Source: an uncultured Gammaproteobacteria bacterium
GTDB taxonomy: Bacteria; Pseudomonadota; Gammaproteobacteria; Rariloculales; Rariloculaceae
Length of the DNA: 11,721 nt
NCBI GenBank assembly: GCA_946887385.1
Contig: CAMPKU010000136.1
Span: forward strand, 1 to 11,721
Direction: 5' to 3'
Below the pieces are notes generated by a model. It was not told the DNA's origin and ran no database searches. It saw only the letters and a program-made list of their open reading frames with translations. The position numbers were made by a program, and so were the translations under genes. This document shows positions 6,511 through 11,721 of the stretch, piece after piece (position 1 is the first letter of the stretch; each line of letters opens with the position of its first letter).

Positions 6511-6515
6511 CGCGC

Positions 6516-7412
6516 TTAGTCGTGGGGGCGGCGGCGGGCGCGCGGATGGGCCTGGTCGTAGACGCTCGCCAAGTGCTGGAAATCGAGGTGAGTGTAGATC
6601 TGCGTGGTGGACAAGCTCGCGTGGCCGAGCATTTCCTGCACGGCGCGCAGGTTGCGGCTCGACTCGAGCACGTGAGTGGCGAACGAGTGGCGCAGCATGT
6701 GCGGGTACACACCCGTCGGCGCGCCTTGCCGCTTCGCCCATTCGTTGACGTGCCGCTGCACGGTTCGCGGGCTCACGCGCAGCCCGCGGCTGCCGACGAA
6801 GAGCGCCATTTCGCCGGCGCGCGCCAACCCTGAGCGCACGGCCAGCCAGTCGCGGAGCGCCGCGAGCGCCTGCTTGCCCACCGGCACGACGCGCGTTTTC
6901 GCGCCTTTGCCGAGCACGCGCACCGTGCGGTCAGCCGCGTCGACGTCGCCCAAGTTTAGCCCCACGAGCTCGGCGAGGCGTAACCCGGACGAATAGAAGA
7001 GCTCGAGGATCGCGCGGTCGCGCAACGTGATGGGATCGTCGCCGCTGATGGCGAGCAAGCTCGCCACTTGGTCCGCGTCGAGCGTGGCCGGCAACCGCCG
7101 CGGCGCCTTCGGCGCTTGCACGTGCACGCCGGCATTGCTCTTGAGCACGCCGATCTCGATGAGGTGGTTCAAGAAGGTTCGCACGGCGGACAGCCGGCGC
7201 GCGACGCTGCGGGGACCTAAGCCGCGGCGATGGCTTTCAGCCGCGAAGCGCCGCACCGAGAACGAGTCGAGCGCCTGCGGCGAGGCGATTCCCTCGCGCG
7301 CGCAAAACTCGAGCAGCGCGCGCAGATCACGGCCATAGGCGGCCACCGTGTGCGCGGAGAAGCGGCGCTCCGTGGCGAGGCGCTTCAAAAACGCTGCAAG
7401 CTGTTCGTCCAC
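6516..7412 (-). CDS. xerC: XerC, site-specific tyrosine recombinase
   Basis: A 298-residue tyrosine recombinase equal in length to E. coli XerC. With XerD it resolves chromosome dimers at dif near the division septum, under FtsK control. The N-terminal SAM-like core-binding domain spans about 1-90. The catalytic domain carries R145 (SSGLRLAEL), K169 (GKGAKTR), H238 and R241 (HMLRHSFATH), H264 (LGHASLSTT) and the nucleophile Y273 (QIYTHLD). All six catalytic positions are present. The position after DUF484 in a dapF cluster matches the classical dapF-DUF484-xerC order of gammaproteobacteria and supports XerC over XerD. It starts at a GTG (7412), 2 nt after the DUF484 stop, with no strong ribosome site, so coupling to the preceding gene is likely. 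Confidence 0.96.
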   Translation of the reverse strand: MDEQLAAFLKRLATERRFSAHTVAAYGRDLRALLEFCAREGIASPQALDSFSVRRFAAESHRRGLGPRSVARRLSAVRTFLNHLIEIGVLKSNAGVHVQAPKAPRRLPATLDADQVASLLAISGDDPITLRDRAILELFYSSGLRLAELVGLNLGDVDAADRTVRVLGKGAKTRVVPVGKQALAALRDWLAVRSGLARAGEMALFVGSRGLRVSPRTVQRHVNEWAKRQGAPTGVYPHMLRHSFATHVLESSRNLRAVQEMLGHASLSTTQIYTHLDFQHLASVYDQAHPRARRRPHD

Positions 7413-7414
7413 CG

Positions 7415-8125
7415 TTATGAGTTACGGATGGCGACGGACAAGACCTCGCCCAAGCGCGCCAGGAAGTCCATCCGCTTGCCGGGGTGAAAGTGGTCGGGAT
7501 CGCGGCTGCCGATGATCAGGAAGCCGAGCTTCGACTCGGGGCCAAGCGGTACGAGCGCTGCCGAGCTCACGGTGTCGGCGTCGCGGTCGAAGATGTTCTT
7601 CTGCCGATCGCGCAAGGGACCGCAGCGTGGCTTCGCCGCACGCAGAAACGTGGCGAACGGCCGCACGTCGGCATCGTCGCTGCCCATGCGGCGCACGAAG
7701 CCCTCGCGCACGGCCGCGGCCGGCGCATCGGGAAACAGCACGAGCACGGCGCGCTCGGCGGCAAAATCCTCGCGCAGCCCGGTCTCGAGATGCTCCAGGC
7801 GCACCGCGAGCGTGGGCGCGCGCATGAGCTTCAAGCACAGCTGATGGATTTTCTCGACGAGCGAGTCGTTCTCTTTCGCCACGGTGACGAGATCTTTGAA
7901 CTGGCGCTCCAGCTGCGCGTTGCGCTGCCGGAGCATCGCCACCTGGCGCTCGACGAGCGAAATGGCTGCGCCGCCGGCGCGATGCGGCACCTTGAGGCCG
8001 AGCACCAGGGCGCCATGGCGCTCGAAAAAATCGGGATGGCTTTTCAGATAGTCGGCGATCGAGTCTTCGGAAAGCGCGTCGGTCAATGGAGCGTCGACCG
8101 CCGCCCCGCTCTTAAGCTGACTCAT
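7415..8125 (-). CDS. DUF484 family protein (YigA-like)
   Basis: A 236-residue DUF484 protein, normally found between dapF and xerC. The order of parts is typical: an N-terminal helix with IADYLKSHPDFFERH (23-37), a coiled-coil-like stretch from about 57 to 90 (SLVERQVAMLRQRNAQLERQ at its start), and a GAF-like C-terminal domain from about 100 to the end, including SSAALVPLG and GFLIIGSRDPDHFHPGKRMD (211-230). There is no signal peptide or membrane segment. The biochemical function is unknown, though a sensory or regulatory role is often guessed from the GAF-like fold. It starts at the ATG at 8125, overlapping the dapF stop as ATGA (8122-8125). The open frame continues upstream, but only as dapF shadow. 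Confidence 0.9.
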   Translation of the reverse strand: MSQLKSGAAVDAPLTDALSEDSIADYLKSHPDFFERHGALVLGLKVPHRAGGAAISLVERQVAMLRQRNAQLERQFKDLVTVAKENDSLVEKIHQLCLKLMRAPTLAVRLEHLETGLREDFAAERAVLVLFPDAPAAAVREGFVRRMGSDDADVRPFATFLRAAKPRCGPLRDRQKNIFDRDADTVSSAALVPLGPESKLGFLIIGSRDPDHFHPGKRMDFLARLGEVLSVAIRNS

Positions 8126-8943
8126 AGTTCGATGTAACCCTCGTACACCGCTGCCGTTGGCCCAGTTTGCCACAGCGGCGCGCCCGGTCCAGGCCAATTC
8201 ACTTCGAGCGTGCCGCCGGGCAGCTCCACGGCAACTTTCTCCTCGAGCAAATCCCAGCGGCGGCCCACGGCTACCGCGGCGGCGGCGCCGGTGCCGCACG
8301 CCAACGTCTCGCCGACGCCGCGTTCGTACACACGCAAGCGAATGCGCGAAGGATCGACGCGCTCCATGAAACCGACATTGACGCTGCGCGGGAAGCTCGC
8401 GTGGCGTTGCAGCGCGGGGCCGAGCACCTCGACGGGCGCCGTGGCCACGGAGCTCACGGCGATCACGGCGTGCGGATTGCCCATCGAGACGGCGCCGAGC
8501 TCGATCGAATGCCCCGCGGCCTCGAGGCGATAGCGGTCGCGCTCTTCGGCGGCGGCGAACGGCAGCGCAGCCGGGCGAAAGTCCGGTACGCCTAAGTTGA
8601 CGCTAATGTCCTCCGGCGAGCGCACGCGCGCCGCGACGGGACCGGCGGGGCCGACGAGCGTGAGCTCGCTGCCGAAGCGCGGCGCGAGATAGCGCGCCAG
8701 GCAGCGAACGCCGTTGCCGCACTGCTCCACCTCGCCGCCGTCGGCATTGAAATTGCGATAGCTCGCGTCGCCGCCGGCCGGCGGGCCGCTCGTGAGCAGC
8801 AATAGTTGATCGAAGCCGATGCCGCGGCGCCGGTCGGCCCAGCGGCGGATGAGATCCGCAGGCGGCGGGGCGCGGTCGGCCGGCCATTCCACGACCATGA
8901 AGTCGTTGCCGAGACCGTTCATTTTGGTGAAAGCGAGCTTCAT
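8122..8943 (-). CDS. dapF: DapF, diaminopimelate epimerase
   Basis: A 273-residue PLP-independent epimerase (E. coli 274) that converts LL- to meso-diaminopimelate for lysine and peptidoglycan. The start MKLAFTKMNGLGNDFMVV is characteristic. The two catalytic cysteines are present: C75 in NADGGEVEQCGNGVRC and C216 in GVGETLACGTGA. MGNPHAV (154-160) is the conserved substrate-site loop. The ATG at 8943 gives the standard N-terminus; a TTG 18 nt upstream is in frame but unnecessary. No strong ribosome site is visible. It heads the dapF-DUF484-xerC-hslV-hslU-DUF971 run. The small lipoprotein gene (lptM) often found before dapF is absent: no lipobox is seen in the 246 nt upstream. Confidence 0.97.
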   Translation of the reverse strand: MKLAFTKMNGLGNDFMVVEWPADRAPPPADLIRRWADRRRGIGFDQLLLLTSGPPAGGDASYRNFNADGGEVEQCGNGVRCLARYLAPRFGSELTLVGPAGPVAARVRSPEDISVNLGVPDFRPAALPFAAAEERDRYRLEAAGHSIELGAVSMGNPHAVIAVSSVATAPVEVLGPALQRHASFPRSVNVGFMERVDPSRIRLRVYERGVGETLACGTGAAAAVAVGRRWDLLEEKVAVELPGGTLEVNWPGPGAPLWQTGPTAAVYEGYIEL

Positions 8944-8976
8944 GCGATTGAACACCGGCAACAGCGAAAGCGACTT

Positions 8977-9005
8977 GGGCCGCGGGCCCGTGCCGCGGGC
9001 GGCCC
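8977..9005. other. GC-rich dyads in the dapF leader
   Basis: GGGCCG (8977-8982) pairs with CGGCCC (9000-9005), and inside lies GCCCG (8986-8990) pairing with CGGGC (8996-9000). A 9-bp direct repeat GCCGCGGGC occurs at 8979-8987 and 8992-9000. If transcription starts at the candidate promoter upstream, this folds in the dapF 5' leader about 35 nt before the ATG. The role is unknown and no riboswitch class is recognised. Confidence 0.3.
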
Positions 9006-9007
9006 GT

Positions 9008-9034
9008 ATCTTAGGCCAAAAAGTCGATAGGCAA
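9008..9034 (-). promoter_or_regulatory. candidate promoter of the dapF operon
   Basis: On the minus strand, TTGCCT (9034-9029) and TAAGAT (9013-9008) are separated by 15 nt, the same boxes-and-spacing geometry as the candidate ubiE promoter. It would give a leader of about 55-60 nt before dapF. The remaining divergent intergenic DNA (8944-9189) shows no gene on either strand. Confidence 0.35.
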
Positions 9035-9117
9035 GGGCGGCGCGCGATCTGCCGGCCCGCATGCCGCGTGCGTGCGCAACACGCGACACCACCCGCGCAG
9101 GCGAAACTTGCGACGAA

Positions 9118-9146
9118 TGGACATTTGTCATAAGGCTGGCTAACTT
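9118..9146 (+). promoter_or_regulatory. candidate parA promoter
   Basis: TGGACA (9118-9123, 5 of 6 to the -35 consensus) and TAACTT (9141-9146, 3 of 6, keeping TA and the final T) are separated by an ideal 17 nt. It would give a leader of about 37 nt. Confidence 0.4.
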
Positions 9147-9180
9147 ACGCCCTTTCGCGCGCCACAAGAACAATTCGAGC

Positions 9181-9184
9181 GGAG
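9181..9184 (+). promoter_or_regulatory. ribosome binding site of the ParA-like gene
   Basis: GGAG lies 5 nt before the ATG at 9190. It supports that start over the in-frame ATG at 9061, whose extra 43 residues are not ParA-like. Confidence 0.6.
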
Positions 9185-9189
9185 AGCCC

Positions 9190-9834
9190 ATGCGACACAT
9201 ACTCGTCACGAACGCGAAAGGCGGTTGCGGCAAGAGCACCATCGCCACGAGTCTCGCAGCCTATTTTGCTTCCGAAGGCTACGCGACGGCGCTGGCGGAC
9301 TTCGACCCGCAGGCGTCCGCGCTTTCGTGGTTGGAGCAGCGCCCGGCGGACTATGCCCCGATTGCGGCCGTGCGCGGCTTCGAGAGCGGGCTCAAAACGG
9401 TGCCGCGCAGCACCGAGTACGTCATCATCGACTCGCCGGCCGGCTCCTACGGCACCGACTTGACCGAGCTCGTGCGCAAGGCCGAGACCATCGTCGTGCC
9501 CGTGCTGCCTTCGCCGATCGACATCCGGGCTGCCGAGCGCTTCGTGGAGCAGCTCTTAAGCATCGGCAAGGTCGCGGACAAGAAGGCCAAGGCTGCGCTC
9601 GTCGCCAATCGCGTGCGCGAGAACACGTTGATCTTCGAGGAGCTCGACTCCGTGCTGTCGCGGCTCAAGGTGCCGTACGTGGCGCAGTTTCGCGAGGCGC
9701 AGAACTACAACCGCGCGTATCAGCGCGGCTTGGGCGTGCACGAGCTGCCGCCGTACCTGGCTTGGCCGGACTGGGAGCAGTGGGACCCGCTGATCGAGTG
9801 GCTCGACTCGCGCCGCTCGCAACCGAAGGGTTGA
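9190..9834 (+). CDS. orphan ParA/MinD-like P-loop ATPase
   Basis: A 214-residue deviant-Walker-A ATPase of the ParA family. Visible: KGGCGKST (10-17) with signature Lys10 and P-loop Lys15 (a Cys replaces the usual Val at 13), Walker A' DFDPQ (37-41) and Walker B VIIDSPAG (78-85). Such proteins dimerise on ATP, bind DNA or membrane, and position chromosomes, plasmids or protein cargo. It is small (chromosomal ParA is about 260) and has no N-terminal DNA-binding extension. No ParB gene lies in the window, so classical chromosome partitioning is unlikely, and a cargo-positioning role is an inference only. The C-terminus is unusual: four Trp within 13 residues (W192, W195, W198, W204), then a basic SRRSQPKG end. 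It is the only plus-strand gene between the dapF and hem blocks, divergent from dapF and ending 3 nt from hemY. Confidence 0.9.
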   Translation: MRHILVTNAKGGCGKSTIATSLAAYFASEGYATALADFDPQASALSWLEQRPADYAPIAAVRGFESGLKTVPRSTEYVIIDSPAGSYGTDLTELVRKAETIVVPVLPSPIDIRAAERFVEQLLSIGKVADKKAKAALVANRVRENTLIFEELDSVLSRLKVPYVAQFREAQNYNRAYQRGLGVHELPPYLAWPDWEQWDPLIEWLDSRRSQPKG

Positions 9835-9845
9835 CCGCTAACCCT
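9827..9845. other. small stem at the convergent parA/hemY junction
   Basis: AGGGTT (9827-9832) and AACCCT (9840-9845) form a 6-bp stem with a 7-nt loop that holds most of both stop codons. No T-run follows on either side. It may be a weak bidirectional stop for transcription, but this cannot be decided from sequence. Confidence 0.25.
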
Positions 9846-11076
9846 GCGCCTTGAGCTCCGCGTCGCGCGCCGGCGGCGCCAGGCTCAGCGCCGGCGCCGG
9901 CGCCGGCTCGACGGCCGCCGGGCTCACGAGCCCTAACCCCAAACGAAACGCTGCGAGGGCGCGCTCCTCCTCGCCGAGCTGCGTGAGCAGCCGGCCGTAG
10001 AGCGCATAGACCTCCGGCGTGGGCTTGAGCGCCAAGCTCGATTCGAGATAGCTGCGCGCCTTTCCCCATAGCTCGTTCGCCATCGACAAGCGCGCGGCCG
10101 CCGTGAGCAGCGCGGCATCGTCGGGATGCGTTTTGAGCCAGGTCTCGACGTGCTTCAACTGCTTCGCGACGTCCGCGCCGCGCACTTCCCCGTAGCACTG
10201 CACGAGCTCCGAGTGCCACTCGCGCTTGAGCGCGGCGCGCAGCTCGCGCTCGGCCTCGACGCCGCGGCCGAGCCGCTCGAGCGCGCGCGAGCGCTCCGCC
10301 ACCACGCCCGGCGAGGCTCGCAGCTCGCTCGGCAGAGCGTTCGTGACCTCGGCGAGCCGCTCCGCCGTCAGGTCGGTGCGCGCGAGCGCGCCTTCCACGG
10401 CGAGCTTCACGACCTCATCGCGCTCGGCGGCCGGCAGTGCGGCGCGCGGCAACTGCGGCAACAAGGTCAGCAGCTCGGCGCTGTCGCCGAGCGCGCGATA
10501 GGCGCGCGCCCGCAGCGCCAGCGCCGCCGGCTGATTCGAAAGCTGCGCGTCGATCGCGGCCAGCGTCTGCAGCGCCGCGGCCGGCTCGCCCGCTTGCAGC
10601 TGGAGCTGCGCGCGCGTCAAGCGGGCGCTCGTCGCCCCTTCGGCGGAAATGCCTTGCGCGAGCTCGAGCCACTTATCGCGGCGCTCGGGCGCCCCCTGGA
10701 GCTGCGCCGCGTGCGCGGCGAGCAGATAGTTGGCGAGCGGCGCGTCGGTGCTCTTCAGCCCTTGCGTGAGGAGGCGCTCGCTGCGCGCCCAGTTGCCTTC
10801 GATGAGCTGCGCGAGGCCCGCCGTGAGATTGTTGCCGCGGCGCGCGACGAGCCGCTGCTCGCGCGCCGCACGCCAACGGCGCGGCGCATGCGCGACGGCC
10901 GCGACGGCGCGCACGAACAGATACCCCAGGATCAGCACGATCACGAGCCCGGGCACCGACATCTCGATCACGTAGCTGCGGAAATTCACGAGCACGTAGC
11001 CGCGGTCGGCCAGCAGAAAGTGCGCGACGAACGCGCCGAGCAAAATCGCCAGCAGCGCCGCCACGCCGAGCCTCAT
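9838..11076 (-). CDS. hemY: HemY, TPR-containing membrane protein of the heme operon
   Basis: A 412-residue HemY-family protein (E. coli 398), unrelated to protoporphyrinogen oxidase despite the shared name. Two N-terminal membrane helices lie at about 2-23 and 44-63, joined by a short segment with RGYVLVNFRSYVIEMSVP that is typical of the family. The rest (about 90-395) is an alanine/leucine-rich helical array of TPR-like repeats, for example WGKARSYLESSLALKPTPEV, facing the cytoplasm. It is thought to assist late heme synthesis; its exact biochemistry is unknown. The C-terminal tail is low-complexity Ala/Pro (EPAPAPALSLAPPA), encoded by a GCGCCG tandem repeat at 9888-9907. It starts at the ATG at 11076, overlapping the hemX stop by one base (TGATG), so coupling is likely. 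Confidence 0.93.
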   Translation of the reverse strand: MRLGVAALLAILLGAFVAHFLLADRGYVLVNFRSYVIEMSVPGLVIVLILGYLFVRAVAAVAHAPRRWRAAREQRLVARRGNNLTAGLAQLIEGNWARSERLLTQGLKSTDAPLANYLLAAHAAQLQGAPERRDKWLELAQGISAEGATSARLTRAQLQLQAGEPAAALQTLAAIDAQLSNQPAALALRARAYRALGDSAELLTLLPQLPRAALPAAERDEVVKLAVEGALARTDLTAERLAEVTNALPSELRASPGVVAERSRALERLGRGVEAERELRAALKREWHSELVQCYGEVRGADVAKQLKHVETWLKTHPDDAALLTAAARLSMANELWGKARSYLESSLALKPTPEVYALYGRLLTQLGEEERALAAFRLGLGLVSPAAVEPAPAPALSLAPPARDAELKAQG

Positions 11077-11721
11077 CAGCGCGCCTCGTTGCGCAGCGCG
11101 CGCAGCAGATTCAGCGAGCCGCTGATGTCCGGGCGGTCAGGGTCGACGTCGAGCTTGCGCAGCTCGCCGAGCAGCGTCAACGCGCCGTCGATCTCGGCCG
11201 AGGCCACGTCGAAGTCGCGCTCGAGAAGCGTCTCCGCCATCTCGAGCCCGCTCGAGAACGCTTGCTCGTCGCCGCGCAGCGCCGCAACGCGTGCCAGCTC
11301 GAGCTCGATCGACAAGCGGCTGCGTGCCAGGGCGCGCTCCGCAGCCGACAGCGCTTGCGGCACCGGATCGTCGCGCCGCTCGACGCGCACGAGATCGAGC
11401 AGCGTGCGCTTCATCGCGAGCCACAGTCGGGCCAGGCCCGGCTCGGCCTCGAGCTCGGCGTCGGAAGCCACGGCGAGCGTGACGGGAAGATCCGCGCGCA
11501 GCGGCAGCTCGTCGGCGCGCGCTGCGAGCCGGCCGAGACTGAGCACGATGCCCTCGATGTCGGGCAGACGCACGCTTTTGAGTGCAAGCAGCTCGCCGGC
11601 AATCGCTTCGCGCACGGGCGTGAGCGCCGGATTGCCGATCTCGGCGAGCCGTCCGTCGGCGAGCTCGAGCGCAGTGACGGCCGTCTCGAAGTCGCTCGTC
11701 AAGGTGAGCTCCGTGTTGGCC
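11076..11721 (-). CDS. hemX: HemX C-terminal part (5' end outside the window)
   Basis: The reading frame is open to the window edge, giving 214 visible residues of a larger protein. Its position directly before hemY and segments such as NPALTPVREAIAGELLALKS and PDIEGIVLSLGRLAARADEL fit the periplasmic helical domain of HemX. That family is often labelled uroporphyrinogen-III C-methyltransferase, but it lacks the SAM methyltransferase fold. The HemX N-terminus, with its membrane helix, would lie beyond 11721, followed by hemD and hemC in the usual order. A TTG at 11702 is not a true start, because family-like sequence (ANTELTLTSDFETAV) continues through it. One base overlaps hemY. HemX is only modestly conserved, so the call rests on context as well as sequence. 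Confidence 0.82.
   Translation of the reverse strand, partial: ANTELTLTSDFETAVTALELADGRLAEIGNPALTPVREAIAGELLALKSVRLPDIEGIVLSLGRLAARADELPLRADLPVTLAVASDAELEAEPGLARLWLAMKRTLLDLVRVERRDDPVPQALSAAERALARSRLSIELELARVAALRGDEQAFSSGLEMAETLLERDFDVASAEIDGALTLLGELRKLDVDPDRPDISGSLNLLRALRNEAR

Noticed and set aside
4684..6519. 611-codon plus-strand open frame opposite hslU and hslV
   Set aside because: It is His/Arg/Ala/Leu-rich shadow sequence over two certain genes; high GC removes stop codons in this antisense frame. No ribosome site or family motif.
9061..9189. 43-residue N-terminal extension of the ParA-like protein
   Set aside because: Extra residues are not ParA-like, cover the candidate promoter, and the ATG at 9190 has a GGAG ribosome site.
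9888..9907. GCGCCG tandem repeat (about 3.3 copies) as a mobile or regulatory repeat
   Set aside because: It is in frame in hemY and encodes an Ala-Pro stretch in a variable tail; ordinary low-complexity sequence.
11076..11702. Complete 208-aa gene starting at TTG 11702
   Set aside because: The frame is open beyond the TTG with HemX-like sequence, so this is the truncated 3' part of a longer gene.

Overview
The window reads as a high-GC chromosomal segment of a gammaproteobacterium. The evidence is a set of linked housekeeping blocks typical of that class: ubiE-ubiJ-ubiB (ubiquinone), dapF-DUF484-xerC, hslV-hslU followed by a DUF971 gene, and hemX-hemY. The DUF971 gene after hslU and near ubiE suggests the Xanthomonadales/Steroidobacterales side of the class. 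That placement is inferred from remembered gene order, not from a database search. Almost everything is on the minus strand. The plus-strand genes are two toxin-antitoxin-like loci and one ParA-type ATPase.

Layout, left to right. (1) 1-508: a small plus-strand ORF (155-352) overlaps by ATGA what looks like the dead, frameshifted start of a FitB/VapC-type PIN toxin (349-458). A palindrome with a T-run (475-493) serves the ubi operon as a probable terminator. (2) 509-3485, minus: ubiE, ubiJ and ubiB, each pair overlapping by 4 nt, with a probable promoter immediately before ubiE. (3) 3598-4249, plus: an intact AbrB-type antitoxin and PIN-domain toxin pair that overlap by 14 nt, preceded by an inverted repeat around a candidate promoter. 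(4) 4253-8943, minus: dapF, DUF484, xerC, hslV, hslU and DUF971 in one tight run (gaps of -4, 2, 41, 3 and -4 nt). (5) 8944-9189: a divergent promoter region. (6) 9190-9834, plus: an orphan ParA/MinD-like ATPase. (7) 9838-11721, minus: hemY, then the 3' part of hemX, which runs off the window.

How the parts work together. UbiE makes a C-methylation step in ubiquinone synthesis. UbiJ and UbiB are accessory factors of the same pathway. HslUV is the ATP-dependent protease/unfoldase. XerC resolves chromosome dimers. DapF makes meso-diaminopimelate for lysine and peptidoglycan. HemX and HemY are membrane proteins of the heme operon.

The non-routine content is: an apparently live PIN toxin-antitoxin pair placed between DUF971 and ubiE; a second, decayed PIN toxin on the other side of the ubi operon; promoters placed so close to ubiE and the antitoxin that both mRNAs could be leaderless; and a ParA without ParB that has an unusual tryptophan-rich C-terminus. 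I see no transposase, phage gene, CRISPR array, tRNA or rRNA.
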